From Skermanella rosea (GTDB lineage Bacteria > Pseudomonadota > Alphaproteobacteria > Azospirillales > Azospirillaceae): a stretch of DNA of 64,000 bases. The notes beneath the pieces were generated by a model that did no database searches, was not told the origin of the DNA, and was given only the letters and a program-made list of their open reading frames with translations. The DNA lies in contig NZ_CP086111.1 in NCBI RefSeq assembly GCF_016806835.2, positions 3,961,471 to 4,025,470 of the forward strand, written 5' to 3'. Each line of letters opens with the position of its first letter. Position 1 is the first letter of the stretch. A program made the position numbers and the translations under genes. Positions 33,744-42,814 of the stretch are shown piece after piece.

Positions 33744-35139
33744 GCCGCTTCCCTATATGCCGCTCTTCATGGACCTGACGAAGGGACGGCCGTGCCTGGT
33801 GATCGGCTCCGGCGACATGGCGGGAAACAAGACGGCCCTGCTGCGCCGGGCGGGCGCCGACGTCCGCAACCTGGCCGCCGCCGACTTCACCCCGGCGGCC
33901 CTGGACGACGTCGCCCTGGTGGTGGATGCCGCCGACGACGCGCGGCTGACAATTGAGCTGGTCGCCCTCGCCAGGGCGCGCGGGGTTCCGCTGAACGTCG
34001 TGGACAAGCCGGAATTCTGCGACTTCATCTTCCCGGCAATCCTGGACCGCTCGCCGGTGGTGGTCGCCGTCTCTACCGGCGGGCTGGCGCCGGCGCTGGC
34101 CCGGCTGATCCGCCAGCGGCTGGAACTGGCGGTCCCCTCGGCTTTCGGAAGGCTGGCCCGGCTCGCCGGGGAGTTCCGCCGCAAGGTGCAGGACGCGCTG
34201 CCGACCGCGCGCCAGCGCCTGCGCTACTGGGACGAGGTCCTGGACGGGCGCGCCGGCGAGTTGGCGATGCATGGCCGGGAGGACGAGGCCCGCGCGGAGA
34301 TGGAGCGCCTGCTCGGCCGGACCGCTGCCGACGGCGCGGACTCCGGTCCCGGCATGGTCCATCTGGTGGGCGCCGGGCCGGGCGACCCCGACCTGCTGAC
34401 CCTGGCCGCGATCCGGGCCATCAAGCGGGCCGACGTCATCCTGTACGACCATTTGCTCGGCGAGGGAGTCCTGGAGTTCGCCCGCCGGGATGCCGAGCGG
34501 ATTTCGGTCGGCAAGCGGGCCGGGCGTCATTCGGTGAAGCAGGCCGACATCAACGCCCTGCTGCTCGAACATGCCTGTCGGGGCCGGCGCGTGGTCCGGC
34601 TGAAGGGCGGCGACCCGCTGATGTTCGGCCGCGCGGGCGAGGAGGCGGAATATCTGCGCCGCCACGGCATCGAGGTATCGATCGTGCCCGGCGTGACGGC
34701 GGCGCTCGGCTGCGCCGCGGCGGCGCAGATCCCGCTGACGCTCCGCGGAGTGTCGCGCAGCGTCCAGTTCGTGACCGCCCACTGCCTGGACGACGACGCG
34801 ACCCGGGCGATGGACTGGAGCAGGCTCGCCAATCCGGACGGGACGCTGGCGATCTACATGGGGCGAAGCCAGCTGGCGCATTTCAGCGCCCGGCTGATCG
34901 AGGCGGGGCTTTCGCCGGACACGCCGGCCGCCGCCATCGAGAACGGCACCCGTCCCGACGAGCGCCGCTGCTTCGCGACCCTCGCGAGCCTTCCGGCCCG
35001 TGCTACCGCGGAACTGGGCGACGGGCCGACGCTGGTCATGGTCGGAGCCGCGATCGGCCACCGCCCACAGGAGGCCGCCGCCCCGCAAAACGAGCCGGAG
35101 CCGGCGCGCTACGCGATGGAGCGTGCCGCCGCCGGCTGA
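33718..35139 (+). CDS. cysG: sirohaem synthase (precorrin-2 dehydrogenase/ferrochelatase and SUMT)
   Basis: A 473-residue CysG fusion. Residues 1-210 are the dehydrogenase/ferrochelatase part (LVIGSGDMAGNKTALLRRAG and VSTGGLAPALARLIRQRLE); residues 220-460 are the uroporphyrinogen III methyltransferase (VHLVGAGPGDPDLLTLAA, then VRLKGGDPLMFGRAGEE). It supplies sirohaem to NirB. The ATG at 33718 lies inside nasA (26-base overlap) after a GAAGGAG site, so it is coupled to nasA. Its last 31 bases overlap a convergent glycosyltransferase gene. Confidence 0.95.
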   Translation: MRDATRQPEPLPYMPLFMDLTKGRPCLVIGSGDMAGNKTALLRRAGADVRNLAAADFTPAALDDVALVVDAADDARLTIELVALARARGVPLNVVDKPEFCDFIFPAILDRSPVVVAVSTGGLAPALARLIRQRLELAVPSAFGRLARLAGEFRRKVQDALPTARQRLRYWDEVLDGRAGELAMHGREDEARAEMERLLGRTAADGADSGPGMVHLVGAGPGDPDLLTLAAIRAIKRADVILYDHLLGEGVLEFARRDAERISVGKRAGRHSVKQADINALLLEHACRGRRVVRLKGGDPLMFGRAGEEAEYLRRHGIEVSIVPGVTAALGCAAAAQIPLTLRGVSRSVQFVTAHCLDDDATRAMDWSRLANPDGTLAIYMGRSQLAHFSARLIEAGLSPDTPAAAIENGTRPDERRCFATLASLPARATAELGDGPTLVMVGAAIGHRPQEAAAPQNEPEPARYAMERAAAG

Positions 35140-36299
35140 AGCAGTTCCAGATAGCGGTCCACCGCCCGCTCGACGGTGAACTCCTCCGCCTTGGCGCGCA
35201 GCAGCTCGGCGGGGACCGGATTGTCCAGCCCCTGCTCGATCGCCCGGGCCAGCGCCTCGGAATCGCCAACGGGAACCAGCCCGCCGAGCCTGCCGTCCTC
35301 CAGGATCTCGCGCGGTCCGCTCGGGCAATCGGTCGAGACCGTGCTGGTGCCGCAGGCGATCGCCTCGATCAGGACGGTGGGCAAGCCCTCGAACTGGGAC
35401 GACAGCACGAACAGCGAGGCCTTCGCCATGAACGCCATGGGATTGTCGACGAAGCCCGGCAGCTGCACGTCCCTGGAGACGCCCAGTTCGTCGGCAAGCT
35501 GCTCCAGGTCCGGGCGGAGCGCCCCCTCGCCCAGGATCAGCAGGCGGGCCGGTCGCTTGGCCCGGATACGGGCGAAGGCGAGCAGCAGGTTGGCGAAATC
35601 CTTCTGCGGGGACAGCCGGCCCACCCCCAGGATCACTGGCGGCTCCCCTTCGGCGAACCAGGGATGGTTGACCGGCTCGGCGGCGCGGGCCAGCAGGTCG
35701 GGCGTGACCACTGGATTGTGCGCCACGTCGATTCGCCCCCGGTCCAGCCGCGCGAAGCGGGTCAGGTCGTCGGCGACGCCGCCGGACACGGCGATGATCT
35801 TCGCCGCGCGGGGATACAGGTAAGGAACGAGCCGGTAGGCCATCCGGAGCGTCGAGTTCGCCTTCGCCCCCATGTTCCGGCTGATCTGGTTGTGCTCGGT
35901 TATGGCGATCCGGGTCCGGCCGCCGGCCAGGAGACGGGCCAGCAAGGCCGCGATGTTGACATGGACCAGCGCCGTCAGCAGCACGACGGGCCGCTCGCGC
36001 CGGAGATAGCGGGCCAGCGCCACGACGCTGTTGACGGTGCGCCGCGTACCGAGCTCGACCACGCGGATGCCGGGCGGGATGTCGTCCACATAGGCCCCTT
36101 CCCGCCGTACCAGGACGAGATCGACGGGGTAGCCGCGCCGCGCGATCCCGGTGGCGAGCGCCAGCATCACGCGCTCGGCCCCGCCGCCGTAGAGATCCTG
36201 GAGAAACACGGCGATACGCGAGGGGGCTTCCTGCGCTCCGGCCCGCTGGGTCTGCAATATTTCGCCGAGGGAGATCGCGTCGTCAGTGTGCATGGTCAA
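35109..36299 (-). CDS. GT4-family glycosyltransferase
   Basis: A 396-residue GT-B fold glycosyltransferase of family GT4. The acceptor half has FLQDLYGGGAERVMLALA (glycine-rich loop) and AITEHNQISR; the donor half has GVGRLSPQKDFANLLLAF and the E-x7-E motif SQFEGLPTVLIEAIACGT. TTG at 36299 with GAGGAG 8 bases upstream is the chosen start; an ATG at 36293 is the alternative but is 14 bases from that site. Donor and acceptor sugars are unknown. It is a lone gene with its 3' end overlapping cysG on the other strand. Confidence 0.88.
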   Translation of the reverse strand: MTMHTDDAISLGEILQTQRAGAQEAPSRIAVFLQDLYGGGAERVMLALATGIARRGYPVDLVLVRREGAYVDDIPPGIRVVELGTRRTVNSVVALARYLRRERPVVLLTALVHVNIAALLARLLAGGRTRIAITEHNQISRNMGAKANSTLRMAYRLVPYLYPRAAKIIAVSGGVADDLTRFARLDRGRIDVAHNPVVTPDLLARAAEPVNHPWFAEGEPPVILGVGRLSPQKDFANLLLAFARIRAKRPARLLILGEGALRPDLEQLADELGVSRDVQLPGFVDNPMAFMAKASLFVLSSQFEGLPTVLIEAIACGTSTVSTDCPSGPREILEDGRLGGLVPVGDSEALARAIEQGLDNPVPAELLRAKAEEFTVERAVDRYLELLQPAAARSIA

Positions 36300-36802
36300 A
36301 GTGACATCTCCTCAAGGCGGGAGGATCCGGGTTGGCCGGATGCTCCACTTCGAACAAGATTTAAGTAAAAGGGACGGAGCGATGACAGTCGAAGACATCA
36401 AGCCAAGCCCATTCCAGACCTGGATCGACTCTAAAGCATTGAGTGCCTATCCTATCAACATTCTGCCTATTTTCTAGGTGTCTGAATGCACATGTTCTGA
36501 ACATTACGCAGCATACACTGCCCCACCGTCATTTATATCTGTTCTCCGTAAAGCGGTTTTCAGCCCTAACCCCGCAGATCATCAACCAATTATTGGTTTT
36601 GACCAACTCCTCTAGAAGAGGTAGCTGGTGTTTTTCTTTGTCGAAAGGCGAAGATTCCAGCCGTAAGCGGGCGGTAGCCGGACTTCCCGTCGGCCTGCGG
36701 ACTTCCCCTCAAAATCTCAGTGTCATTGGTGGTAGAAATATACTACGATCGATAGTCGCAAAGCGTGTTTCTACTTTGTAATTTTACGCGGGAGTTTTTT
36801 CG
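36300..36802. other. 503-base AT-richer intergenic region with no clear gene
   Basis: This gap has noticeably lower GC than its surroundings. I see small symmetric elements: CCAAT-T-ATTGG near 36590, and CCTCT-AGA-AGAGG near 36610 followed by T-rich sequence. A 31-codon reading frame (36382-36477) with a GGAG site is possible but unsupported. It should hold the promoter for the secreted CXXCH protein that starts at 36803; no consensus promoter is obvious. Confidence 0.5.
36382..36477 (+). CDS. possible 31-residue peptide, unsupported
   Basis: A short frame MTVEDIKPSPFQTWIDSKAL and eleven further residues ending in a hydrophobic tail (ILPIF), preceded by GGGACGGAG. It lies in AT-richer DNA divergent from the glycosyltransferase gene. 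Nothing but the start signal supports it, and the base composition is unlike nearby genes. Confidence 0.2.
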   Translation: MTVEDIKPSPFQTWIDSKALSAYPINILPIF

Positions 36803-38287
36803 ATGAAGCATCACGGCAATTTTTCGGCGTACCTGCTCGCGTCGTTGGCGCTGCTCGCCGTCCCGGCCCAAGCGTCGGATCCCGATTACGGCGTCCCGCT
36901 GCCCAATCCCGCGATTCCCGATTACGTGTTCCCGGCGCCGGAAACGGCGCTCCTCACCGCCGTCAACAACGCGGACACGGCCGCGATCTACCGGCACGGC
37001 TGGGGCCTCTGGGCCTCGCTCACGGCACCCACGAGCCAGACGGCCTATGGCATCGCCAATGCCCCCGTCTACCTCACCTGGCTGACGAAGCAGGACCTGG
37101 TCAACATGAGCACGGCCACGACCTCGGCCACGCCGTCGGCCGCGACGGCCGGCGCGACCCGGGCCGCGGCGTCCGGGCCAGGCCGCAGCCTGGGCCTGAA
37201 GCCGCTCAGCCAACTCCGGAAGTTCGGGATCGACAGCTCGGCGCCGAAGCCCAAGGCGGCGACGCGGGCCGCGGCGGTGACCCCGGACACGCAGATCTTC
37301 GAAACGGTCGCATACGATCCGACGGCCGCCAAGTTCATCAACGACAACAAGCTGTTCGTCCTGTCGACCATCCAGGCCCTGTACACGGCGGGCCAGGCAG
37401 AGATCCCGACCTTCCCGGTCACGGCGGTGTCGATCAAGCCGGTTTACAAGATCATTTCGCAGTCCGAACTGATCGGCGGCAAGTACTATGCCATGCCGGC
37501 CTGGCCGGGCACTCCGGTCGTGACCGCCGAGATCGTGGCCTCGGGATATCCGGAATCTTCGTGGCCCGGATGTGTCTACGTGGACGTCACGAATCCGGGC
37601 GCGTCCACGTCCACCGGGATCGACGGCACCTGCAGCGGCCAGTCCGCGGCATCGACCTACGGGCTCGGCGACTTCATCAATTATGCCGTGACGTCGAGCA
37701 ACGTCGCCGCGTTCAACGCCGAAGGATACAACGTCTCCGCCGGAGACTACCTCCTGCTGATGGCGATGCATGTCACATCGCGCGAGATGTCCGAATGGAC
37801 GTGGCAGACCTATTTCTGGACGCCGGCTCCCATGAACCCGCCCCTGCCCAGCAGCGACGCCATCGCCTCGGCCCAGCCCGCGGCGCTGAGCATGCCGGCC
37901 GCCCACTACGCCATGTCGATCGGCTACCAGATGATCAGCCCGAACCAGCCGATCAACGGCGGCAACAACGACGGCAAGCCCGTGGTCGTCTACAATCCGT
38001 ACCTGGAGTCCGGGTTCAATGCCCAGGTCTTCAGCGTCAGCCGGCCGGTCACCGATCCCAACACGGGCGTCGCCTGGACCGGTCAGGTGGGCGTGGAGAC
38101 CAACTGCATGACCTGCCATTCCCTGGCCGCCGTCAATTTCGGGACCGGAAGCGGCACGGGATACGCGACCACCTTCTATATCGGCCGTAACGACCCGATC
38201 TTCGCCGGGACGGTGCAGACCGACTTCCTGTGGTCCATCGCCGACGTCGTGTCCTCCCAGCAGACGGCCTCCGCGGTCAAGAAGTAG
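36803..38287 (+). CDS. secreted protein with one CXXCH haem-binding motif
   Basis: I do not recognise this 494-residue protein as a named family. A signal peptide is clear (MKHHGNFSAYLLASLALLAV, cleaved near AQA/SD), so it is exported. Residues 100-165 are a low-complexity Ala/Thr/Lys segment. At residues 435-439 it carries CMTCH in VETNCMTCHSLAAV, the motif for covalent c-type haem, placed very late in the chain. Other cysteines are in WPGCVYVD and GTCSGQ, a possible disulfide. A GGGAG site precedes the ATG. Flanking genes give no pathway hint; it may be a periplasmic electron carrier or haem-containing enzyme. Confidence 0.75.
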   Translation: MKHHGNFSAYLLASLALLAVPAQASDPDYGVPLPNPAIPDYVFPAPETALLTAVNNADTAAIYRHGWGLWASLTAPTSQTAYGIANAPVYLTWLTKQDLVNMSTATTSATPSAATAGATRAAASGPGRSLGLKPLSQLRKFGIDSSAPKPKAATRAAAVTPDTQIFETVAYDPTAAKFINDNKLFVLSTIQALYTAGQAEIPTFPVTAVSIKPVYKIISQSELIGGKYYAMPAWPGTPVVTAEIVASGYPESSWPGCVYVDVTNPGASTSTGIDGTCSGQSAASTYGLGDFINYAVTSSNVAAFNAEGYNVSAGDYLLLMAMHVTSREMSEWTWQTYFWTPAPMNPPLPSSDAIASAQPAALSMPAAHYAMSIGYQMISPNQPINGGNNDGKPVVVYNPYLESGFNAQVFSVSRPVTDPNTGVAWTGQVGVETNCMTCHSLAAVNFGTGSGTGYATTFYIGRNDPIFAGTVQTDFLWSIADVVSSQQTASAVKK

Positions 38288-38304
38288 TCCCCGGGTCCCC
38301 TGAA

Positions 38305-38338
38305 GCCGCCATGCCGGGACAAGTGCCCGCATGGCGGC
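38305..38338 (+). terminator. strong stem-loop after the CXXCH protein gene
   Basis: A perfect 10-base inverted repeat (GCCGCCATGC/GCATGGCGGC) with three further inner GGG/CCC pairs begins 17 bases after the stop. No T run follows, so it may be a Rho-assisted terminator or a transcript-stabilising hairpin. Confidence 0.5.
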
Positions 38339-38428
38339 CCCGCACCGAAGTTCCTTGGTTGCCAAGGGGGTGCCGCAGTACGATCTGATCCGAGGGACCA
38401 AGTCGGATCGGAACGGACAGAGCAAGCA

Positions 38429-39820
38429 ATGACCCAGGTCGGCAATTCGGCGGCGAGCCGCGACAAGGCGTTCTACCTGCACCCCTACACCAACCTCAAG
38501 GCGCACGAGGAAGTCGGACCGCTGGTGATCGAGCGGGGCGCCGGCGTCCACGTCTTCGACGACACGGGCAAGGCCTACATCGAGGGGATGGCCGGCCTGT
38601 GGTGCACCGCGCTGGGCTTCGGCGAGGAAAGGCTGGTGGAGGCGGCGACGCGCCAAATGCGCAAGCTGCCGTTCTACCATGCCTTCGGCCACAAGGCGCA
38701 TGATCCCGGCATCGACTTGGCCGAGGCGCTGATCCGCATCGCCCCGGTGCCGATGTCGAAGGTCTTCTTCACCAACTCCGGGTCGGAAGCCAACGACACC
38801 GTCGTCAAGCTGGTCTGGTACTACAACAACGCGCTCGGCCGGCCGAGCAAGAAGAAGATCATCGCGCGGCAGAAGGGCTATCACGGGGTTACCGTGGCGG
38901 CCGCCAGCCTGACCGGGCTGCCGCACCTGCACCGCGACTTCGACCTGCCGATCGCCGGAATCCTTCACACCGACTGCCCGCACTTCTACCGCTACGGGGA
39001 GGAAGGCGAGACGGAGGAGGACTTCGCGATCCGCCTGGCCGACCAGCTCGAGCAGCTGATCCTGGCCGAGGGGCCGGACACCGTCGCCGCCTTCATCGCC
39101 GAGCCGGTGATGGGCGCCGGCGGCGTGATCGTGCCGCCCGCGACGTATTTCGACAGGATCCAGCCGGTCCTGAAACGTTACGACATCCTGTTCATCGCCG
39201 ACGAGGTGATCTGCGGGTTCGGCCGCACCGGATCGATGTTCGGCACCCAGACCTTCGACCTCAAGCCCGACATCATCACCGTCGCCAAGGCGCTGTCGTC
39301 AGCCTATCTGCCGATCGCGGGGGTCATGATCTCCGAGCCGATCTACCGGGCCATGGTCAGCCAGTCCGAGAAGATCGGCACCTTCGGCCACGGATACACC
39401 TATTCCGGCCATCCCGTTCCCGCGGCGGTAGCGCTGGAAACCCTGAAGATCTACGAGGAACGGGACATCGTCGGCCATGTCCGGGCGGTGGCCCCCCATC
39501 TGCAGGAAGGCCTGCGCCGGTTCGCGGGCCATCCCCTGGTCGGCGAGGTGCGTGGGGTCGGCCTGATCGCCGGCGTGGAGATCGTGGCGGACAAGGCGAC
39601 CAAGGCCCCGTTCGACCCGAAGCTGGCGATCGGCGGCCATGTCGCCCGCTTCGCACAGGAGCACGGGCTGATCGTCCGCGCCATGGGCGACACCATCGGC
39701 TTCTCGCCGCCGCTGGTGATCAGCCCGTCCGAGCTGGACGACTTGGTCGAGCGGTTCGGGAAGGCTCTCGACGACACCCTCGCCATGGTGACGGAGAAGG
39801 GTCTGGCCGCCGTCGCCTGA
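38429..39820 (+). CDS. class III (omega) PLP-dependent aminotransferase
   Basis: A 463-residue fold-type I aminotransferase. The PLP Lys is at 287 in TVAKALSSAYLP and the ring-binding Asp at 258 in IADEVICGFGRTG; NSGSEAND and GYTYSGHPV are the usual phosphate and active-site loops. The best match by pattern is to beta-alanine/putrescine-pyruvate type transaminases, moving an omega-amino group to pyruvate or a similar acceptor. The exact amine is unknown. It stands alone about 200 bases before hemA and does not appear to belong to that pathway. Confidence 0.88.
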   Translation: MTQVGNSAASRDKAFYLHPYTNLKAHEEVGPLVIERGAGVHVFDDTGKAYIEGMAGLWCTALGFGEERLVEAATRQMRKLPFYHAFGHKAHDPGIDLAEALIRIAPVPMSKVFFTNSGSEANDTVVKLVWYYNNALGRPSKKKIIARQKGYHGVTVAAASLTGLPHLHRDFDLPIAGILHTDCPHFYRYGEEGETEEDFAIRLADQLEQLILAEGPDTVAAFIAEPVMGAGGVIVPPATYFDRIQPVLKRYDILFIADEVICGFGRTGSMFGTQTFDLKPDIITVAKALSSAYLPIAGVMISEPIYRAMVSQSEKIGTFGHGYTYSGHPVPAAVALETLKIYEERDIVGHVRAVAPHLQEGLRRFAGHPLVGEVRGVGLIAGVEIVADKATKAPFDPKLAIGGHVARFAQEHGLIVRAMGDTIGFSPPLVISPSELDDLVERFGKALDDTLAMVTEKGLAAVA

Positions 39821-39966
39821 TGGCGGGTTGCGACCGGGATCCTTGACCAGGATCAATGCCGGATGGACTGAATCGTCTAGTTTCTCGCGGCGGCCCGGCG
39901 GATCCGGGCCACCGCGACACGGTGCCACGCTGTATCTCCGTGCTGCCGATTTACATGTTCCATAAA

Positions 39967-39983
39967 GTGTCGAATTCTGACAC
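39967..39983. promoter_or_regulatory. inverted repeat GTGTC-N7-GACAC in the hemA promoter region
   Basis: A 5-base inverted repeat with a 7-base spacer (GAATTCT) lies 36-52 bases before the hemA start. The position suits an operator or a regulator site, but it is not an Fnr or Irr box that I can identify. Confidence 0.3.
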
Positions 39984-40018
39984 GTTGTTGAAAAAAGAGA
40001 ACCTACGGATCACGCGCC

Positions 40019-41236
40019 ATGGATTACGAAGCCTTCTTCCGGACCCAGATCGACAATCTGAAACGTGAAGGCCGATACCGGGTCTTCGCCGATCTGGAAC
40101 GCCGGGCAGGCAATTTCCCCAAGGCGAAGCGCTACGACGGGGCGAGCGGCACCGTCCAGGAAGTCACGGTCTGGTGTTCCAACGACTATCTCGGCATGGG
40201 CCAGCATCCGGCCGTCCTGCGCGCCATGCACGAGGCGCTGGAAGCCTGCGGCGCCGGTGCCGGCGGTACCCGAAACATCTCCGGGACGAACCACTACCAC
40301 GTCCTGCTGGAGCGCGAGCTGGCCGACCTCCATGGCAAGGAAGCGGCGCTTCTGTTCACCTCGGGCTACATCTCGAACCAGGCGACCCTGAGCACGCTGG
40401 GCAAGCTGCTGCCCAACTGCGTGATCCTGTCCGACGCGCTGAACCACAACTCGATGATCGAGGGCATCCGCCAGTCGGGCGCGGAGAAGTACGTCTTCCG
40501 CCACAACGACCCGGAGCACCTGGACCAGCTGATGAGCCGGCTGCCCGCCGACCGGCCGAAGCTGGTGGCGTTCGAATCGGTCTATTCCATGGACGGCGAC
40601 ATCGCTCCGCTCGCCGAACTGTGCGACGTCGCGGACAAGCATAACGCCATGACCTACCTGGACGAGGTCCATGCCGTCGGGATGTACGGGCCGCGCGGTG
40701 CCGGCGTCGCGGAGCGGGACGGCGTGATGCACCGGCTGACCATCATCGAGGGCACGCTGGGCAAGGCGTTCGGCGTGATGGGCGGCTACATCGCCGCGTC
40801 GTCGGCCCTGGTCGACGTGGTGCGCAGCTTCGCCTCGGGCTTCATCTTCACGACCTCGCTGACTCCGTCGATCGCCGCCGGCGCGCTCGCCAGCGTGCGC
40901 CACCTGAAGCAGAGCGACGCCGAGCGGATCTCCCACCAGGAACGGGCCGCGACGCTGAAGCGCCGGCTGCTGGACGCCGGCCTGCCGGTGATGCCGTCGG
41001 TCAGCCACATCGTTCCCGTCTTGGTCGGCGATCCGAGACTGTGCAAGCAGGCGAGCGACGACCTGCTGGAGCGGCACAACATCTATGTCCAGCCGATCAA
41101 CTACCCGACGGTCCCGCGCGGCACCGAGCGCCTGCGGATCACCCCCTGCCCGCTCCACACCGACGGCGACATGGACCATCTGGTCGATGCCCTGCTCGAC
41201 GTCTGGGGCCGGCTGGAGCTGAAGAAGGCGGCCTGA
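40019..41236 (+). CDS. hemA: 5-aminolevulinate synthase
   Basis: A 405-residue enzyme that condenses glycine with succinyl-CoA to 5-aminolevulinate, the first step of haem synthesis in alphaproteobacteria (C4 pathway). The PLP Lys249 is in EGTLGKAFG; other hallmarks are [34 protein letters not shown] and TTSLTP. Length and sequence are those of bacterial ALAS. It supports placing the organism among Alphaproteobacteria. The aminotransferase upstream is about 200 bases away and an inverted repeat lies in the promoter region. Confidence 0.97.
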   Translation: MDYEAFFRTQIDNLKREGRYRVFADLERRAGNFPKAKRYDGASGTVQEVTVWCSNDYLGMGQHPAVLRAMHEALEACGAGAGGTRNISGTNHYHVLLERELADLHGKEAALLFTSGYISNQATLSTLGKLLPNCVILSDALNHNSMIEGIRQSGAEKYVFRHNDPEHLDQLMSRLPADRPKLVAFESVYSMDGDIAPLAELCDVADKHNAMTYLDEVHAVGMYGPRGAGVAERDGVMHRLTIIEGTLGKAFGVMGGYIAASSALVDVVRSFASGFIFTTSLTPSIAAGALASVRHLKQSDAERISHQERAATLKRRLLDAGLPVMPSVSHIVPVLVGDPRLCKQASDDLLERHNIYVQPINYPTVPRGTERLRITPCPLHTDGDMDHLVDALLDVWGRLELKKAA

Positions 41237-41282
41237 TCCCCGGGGACCGGACCGCCTTCGCGACAGCTTCCGTCGTCGGGGA

Positions 41283-41984
41283 TCAGTTGCCCTGGCGCGC
41301 CTGGTCCTCGGCGGTCTGGGGCTGGATCTCGGCCTGGGTGGCGTTCACGCGGATGGTCTGGGCCCGCTTGTCCACCCCGCCCACCTTGTTCCAGGGCACT
41401 TCGTAAATCGTATCGCCGATCGCCCCGAGCAGCCCGCCGGTGCTGACCAGCAGGGTATCAATGCTGCCGGTTTCCACATTGAGGACAGTGCCCGCGACGT
41501 CGCCGAAATCCTCCTTGTCGGACAGGTCGACGGACATCTTCGCCAGATCCTCGACATAGACCTGGTTGGCCGCCAGGCCGCCGCCGCCGCGGGTATGGGT
41601 CGGCGACTGCGCCTCGGTCGTGTTGAGCGCCGCCGGACGGTCCCTATCGGACCCCGCGTCGGCCTGCGGCGTCCCCCCGTCGCGCGTCTTTCCCCCGGAA
41701 CCCGCCGGCGGCGTCACGTTGGTCGCCGCGGTGTCGCCTTCCTGGCCGCCCACGGCGGGCTGGCGGGCGCCTTGCGGCTGGACCTTCGGATCAGCCGGCT
41801 TGGCCTGCTGCGTCCCGTCGGGTCCGCCCATCTGCCGGCTCGACGGCAAGGTCTCCGGCGTCTGGACGCCTTCCATCTGGTCGGTGGTCGGGCGCCCGCC
41901 CATTGCCGGCGTATCCTGCGCATAGGCCCCGGTACCCAGGGTGGTCAGGATCGCGGTCGCCGCCAGAAGTGTTTTGAGGGACAC
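41283..41984 (-). CDS. exported PRC-barrel domain protein
   Basis: A 233-residue protein with a signal peptide (MSLKTLLAATAILTTLGTGAYAQ), a long disordered middle rich in Gly, Pro, Gln and Thr (about 25-135) and a PRC-barrel domain (about 140-215, from NQVYVEDLAKMSV to VPWNKVGGVD). PRC-barrel proteins in alphaproteobacteria are often envelope or periplasmic and sometimes stress related; precise role unknown. It is convergent with hemA and divergent from the PadR-like gene. Tail composition (QTAEDQARQ) is polar. Confidence 0.8.
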   Translation of the reverse strand: MSLKTLLAATAILTTLGTGAYAQDTPAMGGRPTTDQMEGVQTPETLPSSRQMGGPDGTQQAKPADPKVQPQGARQPAVGGQEGDTAATNVTPPAGSGGKTRDGGTPQADAGSDRDRPAALNTTEAQSPTHTRGGGGLAANQVYVEDLAKMSVDLSDKEDFGDVAGTVLNVETGSIDTLLVSTGGLLGAIGDTIYEVPWNKVGGVDKRAQTIRVNATQAEIQPQTAEDQARQGN

Positions 41985-42166
41985 GGTTGTCTCCTTGATC
42001 GTGTGAATCTGCTATGCTCCCCAACAGGACGACTCGTGCGGCGTTCCGTACCGTCGTTCGGCGGCGGACGAAATGCGAATGCGTCGCAAAAGCATCTATG
42101 GACTTATGGGCCGGGCCGCACTATCTTCTATGGCGAGCCGTTGGACTGTTCCGAGGGAGTGGCACC

Positions 42167-42712
42167 ATGTACCGCGACAATTCACTGATGCCGAAGGAGG
42201 CCGTGCGCCTCGCCGTTCTCGGAACGCTGGCCCAGGCGGGGTCCATGCGCTACGCCGATCTGGCCGGCGCGCTTCGCCATTTCACCAGCCGCATCGTCGG
42301 CCCGTCGCTCGACCTGATGGGCACGTCGCTGGAACTGCTGCGCTATGACGGCTCGATCGAGGCGCTGGACGGCACCGGGATGGAGGATAACGCGGTCCTC
42401 GCCGTGACCGACGCCGGCCGCCGGGAGTTCGAGACCCTGATGCGCGCCAATGTCCGCGCCCCGTCCTCGGACGACCTGAACAAGCTGGTCATCACCCTGA
42501 AGCTCCGCTTCCTGCATCTCCTGGACAGAGAGGAACAGCAGGAACAGATCGATATGCTCGCCAGCCTGTACGAGACGGAACTTGCCCGCCTGCAGGACCT
42601 GCGGCGCCATCACGAGGGCGACTCCGGCCACCTGACCGAGTGGCTGGACCATGACATCGCCCAGGTCGAGGCCCGGCTCCGCTGGTTCCAGGACCTGTAC
42701 GACCGCACCTGA
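42167..42712 (+). CDS. PadR-like transcriptional regulator
   Basis: A 181-residue protein whose first 90 residues look like a PadR winged helix (EAVRLAVLGTLAQAGSMRYADL, then GGTSLELLRYDGSIEALDGT-like turn and a wing NAVLAVTDAGRREFETLM), followed by a helical dimerisation domain (about 100-181, DREEQQEQIDMLASLYETEL). The ATG at 42167 has GGGAG 7 bases upstream; the earlier in-frame start at 42014 covers promoter DNA of the PRC-barrel gene and is rejected. It may regulate the divergent PRC-barrel gene 182 bases away. Ligand unknown. Confidence 0.7.
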   Translation: MYRDNSLMPKEAVRLAVLGTLAQAGSMRYADLAGALRHFTSRIVGPSLDLMGTSLELLRYDGSIEALDGTGMEDNAVLAVTDAGRREFETLMRANVRAPSSDDLNKLVITLKLRFLHLLDREEQQEQIDMLASLYETELARLQDLRRHHEGDSGHLTEWLDHDIAQVEARLRWFQDLYDRT

Positions 42713-42814
42713 CTTCCTTCGAATGCCGGGGGCTGCGCCGGTAGGCCTAGCACAAGACGAGTAGTGCCAAATTAGCGCCAAAAGGGTTATGATGTACTCC
42801 CTTTTCCCAGCGCC

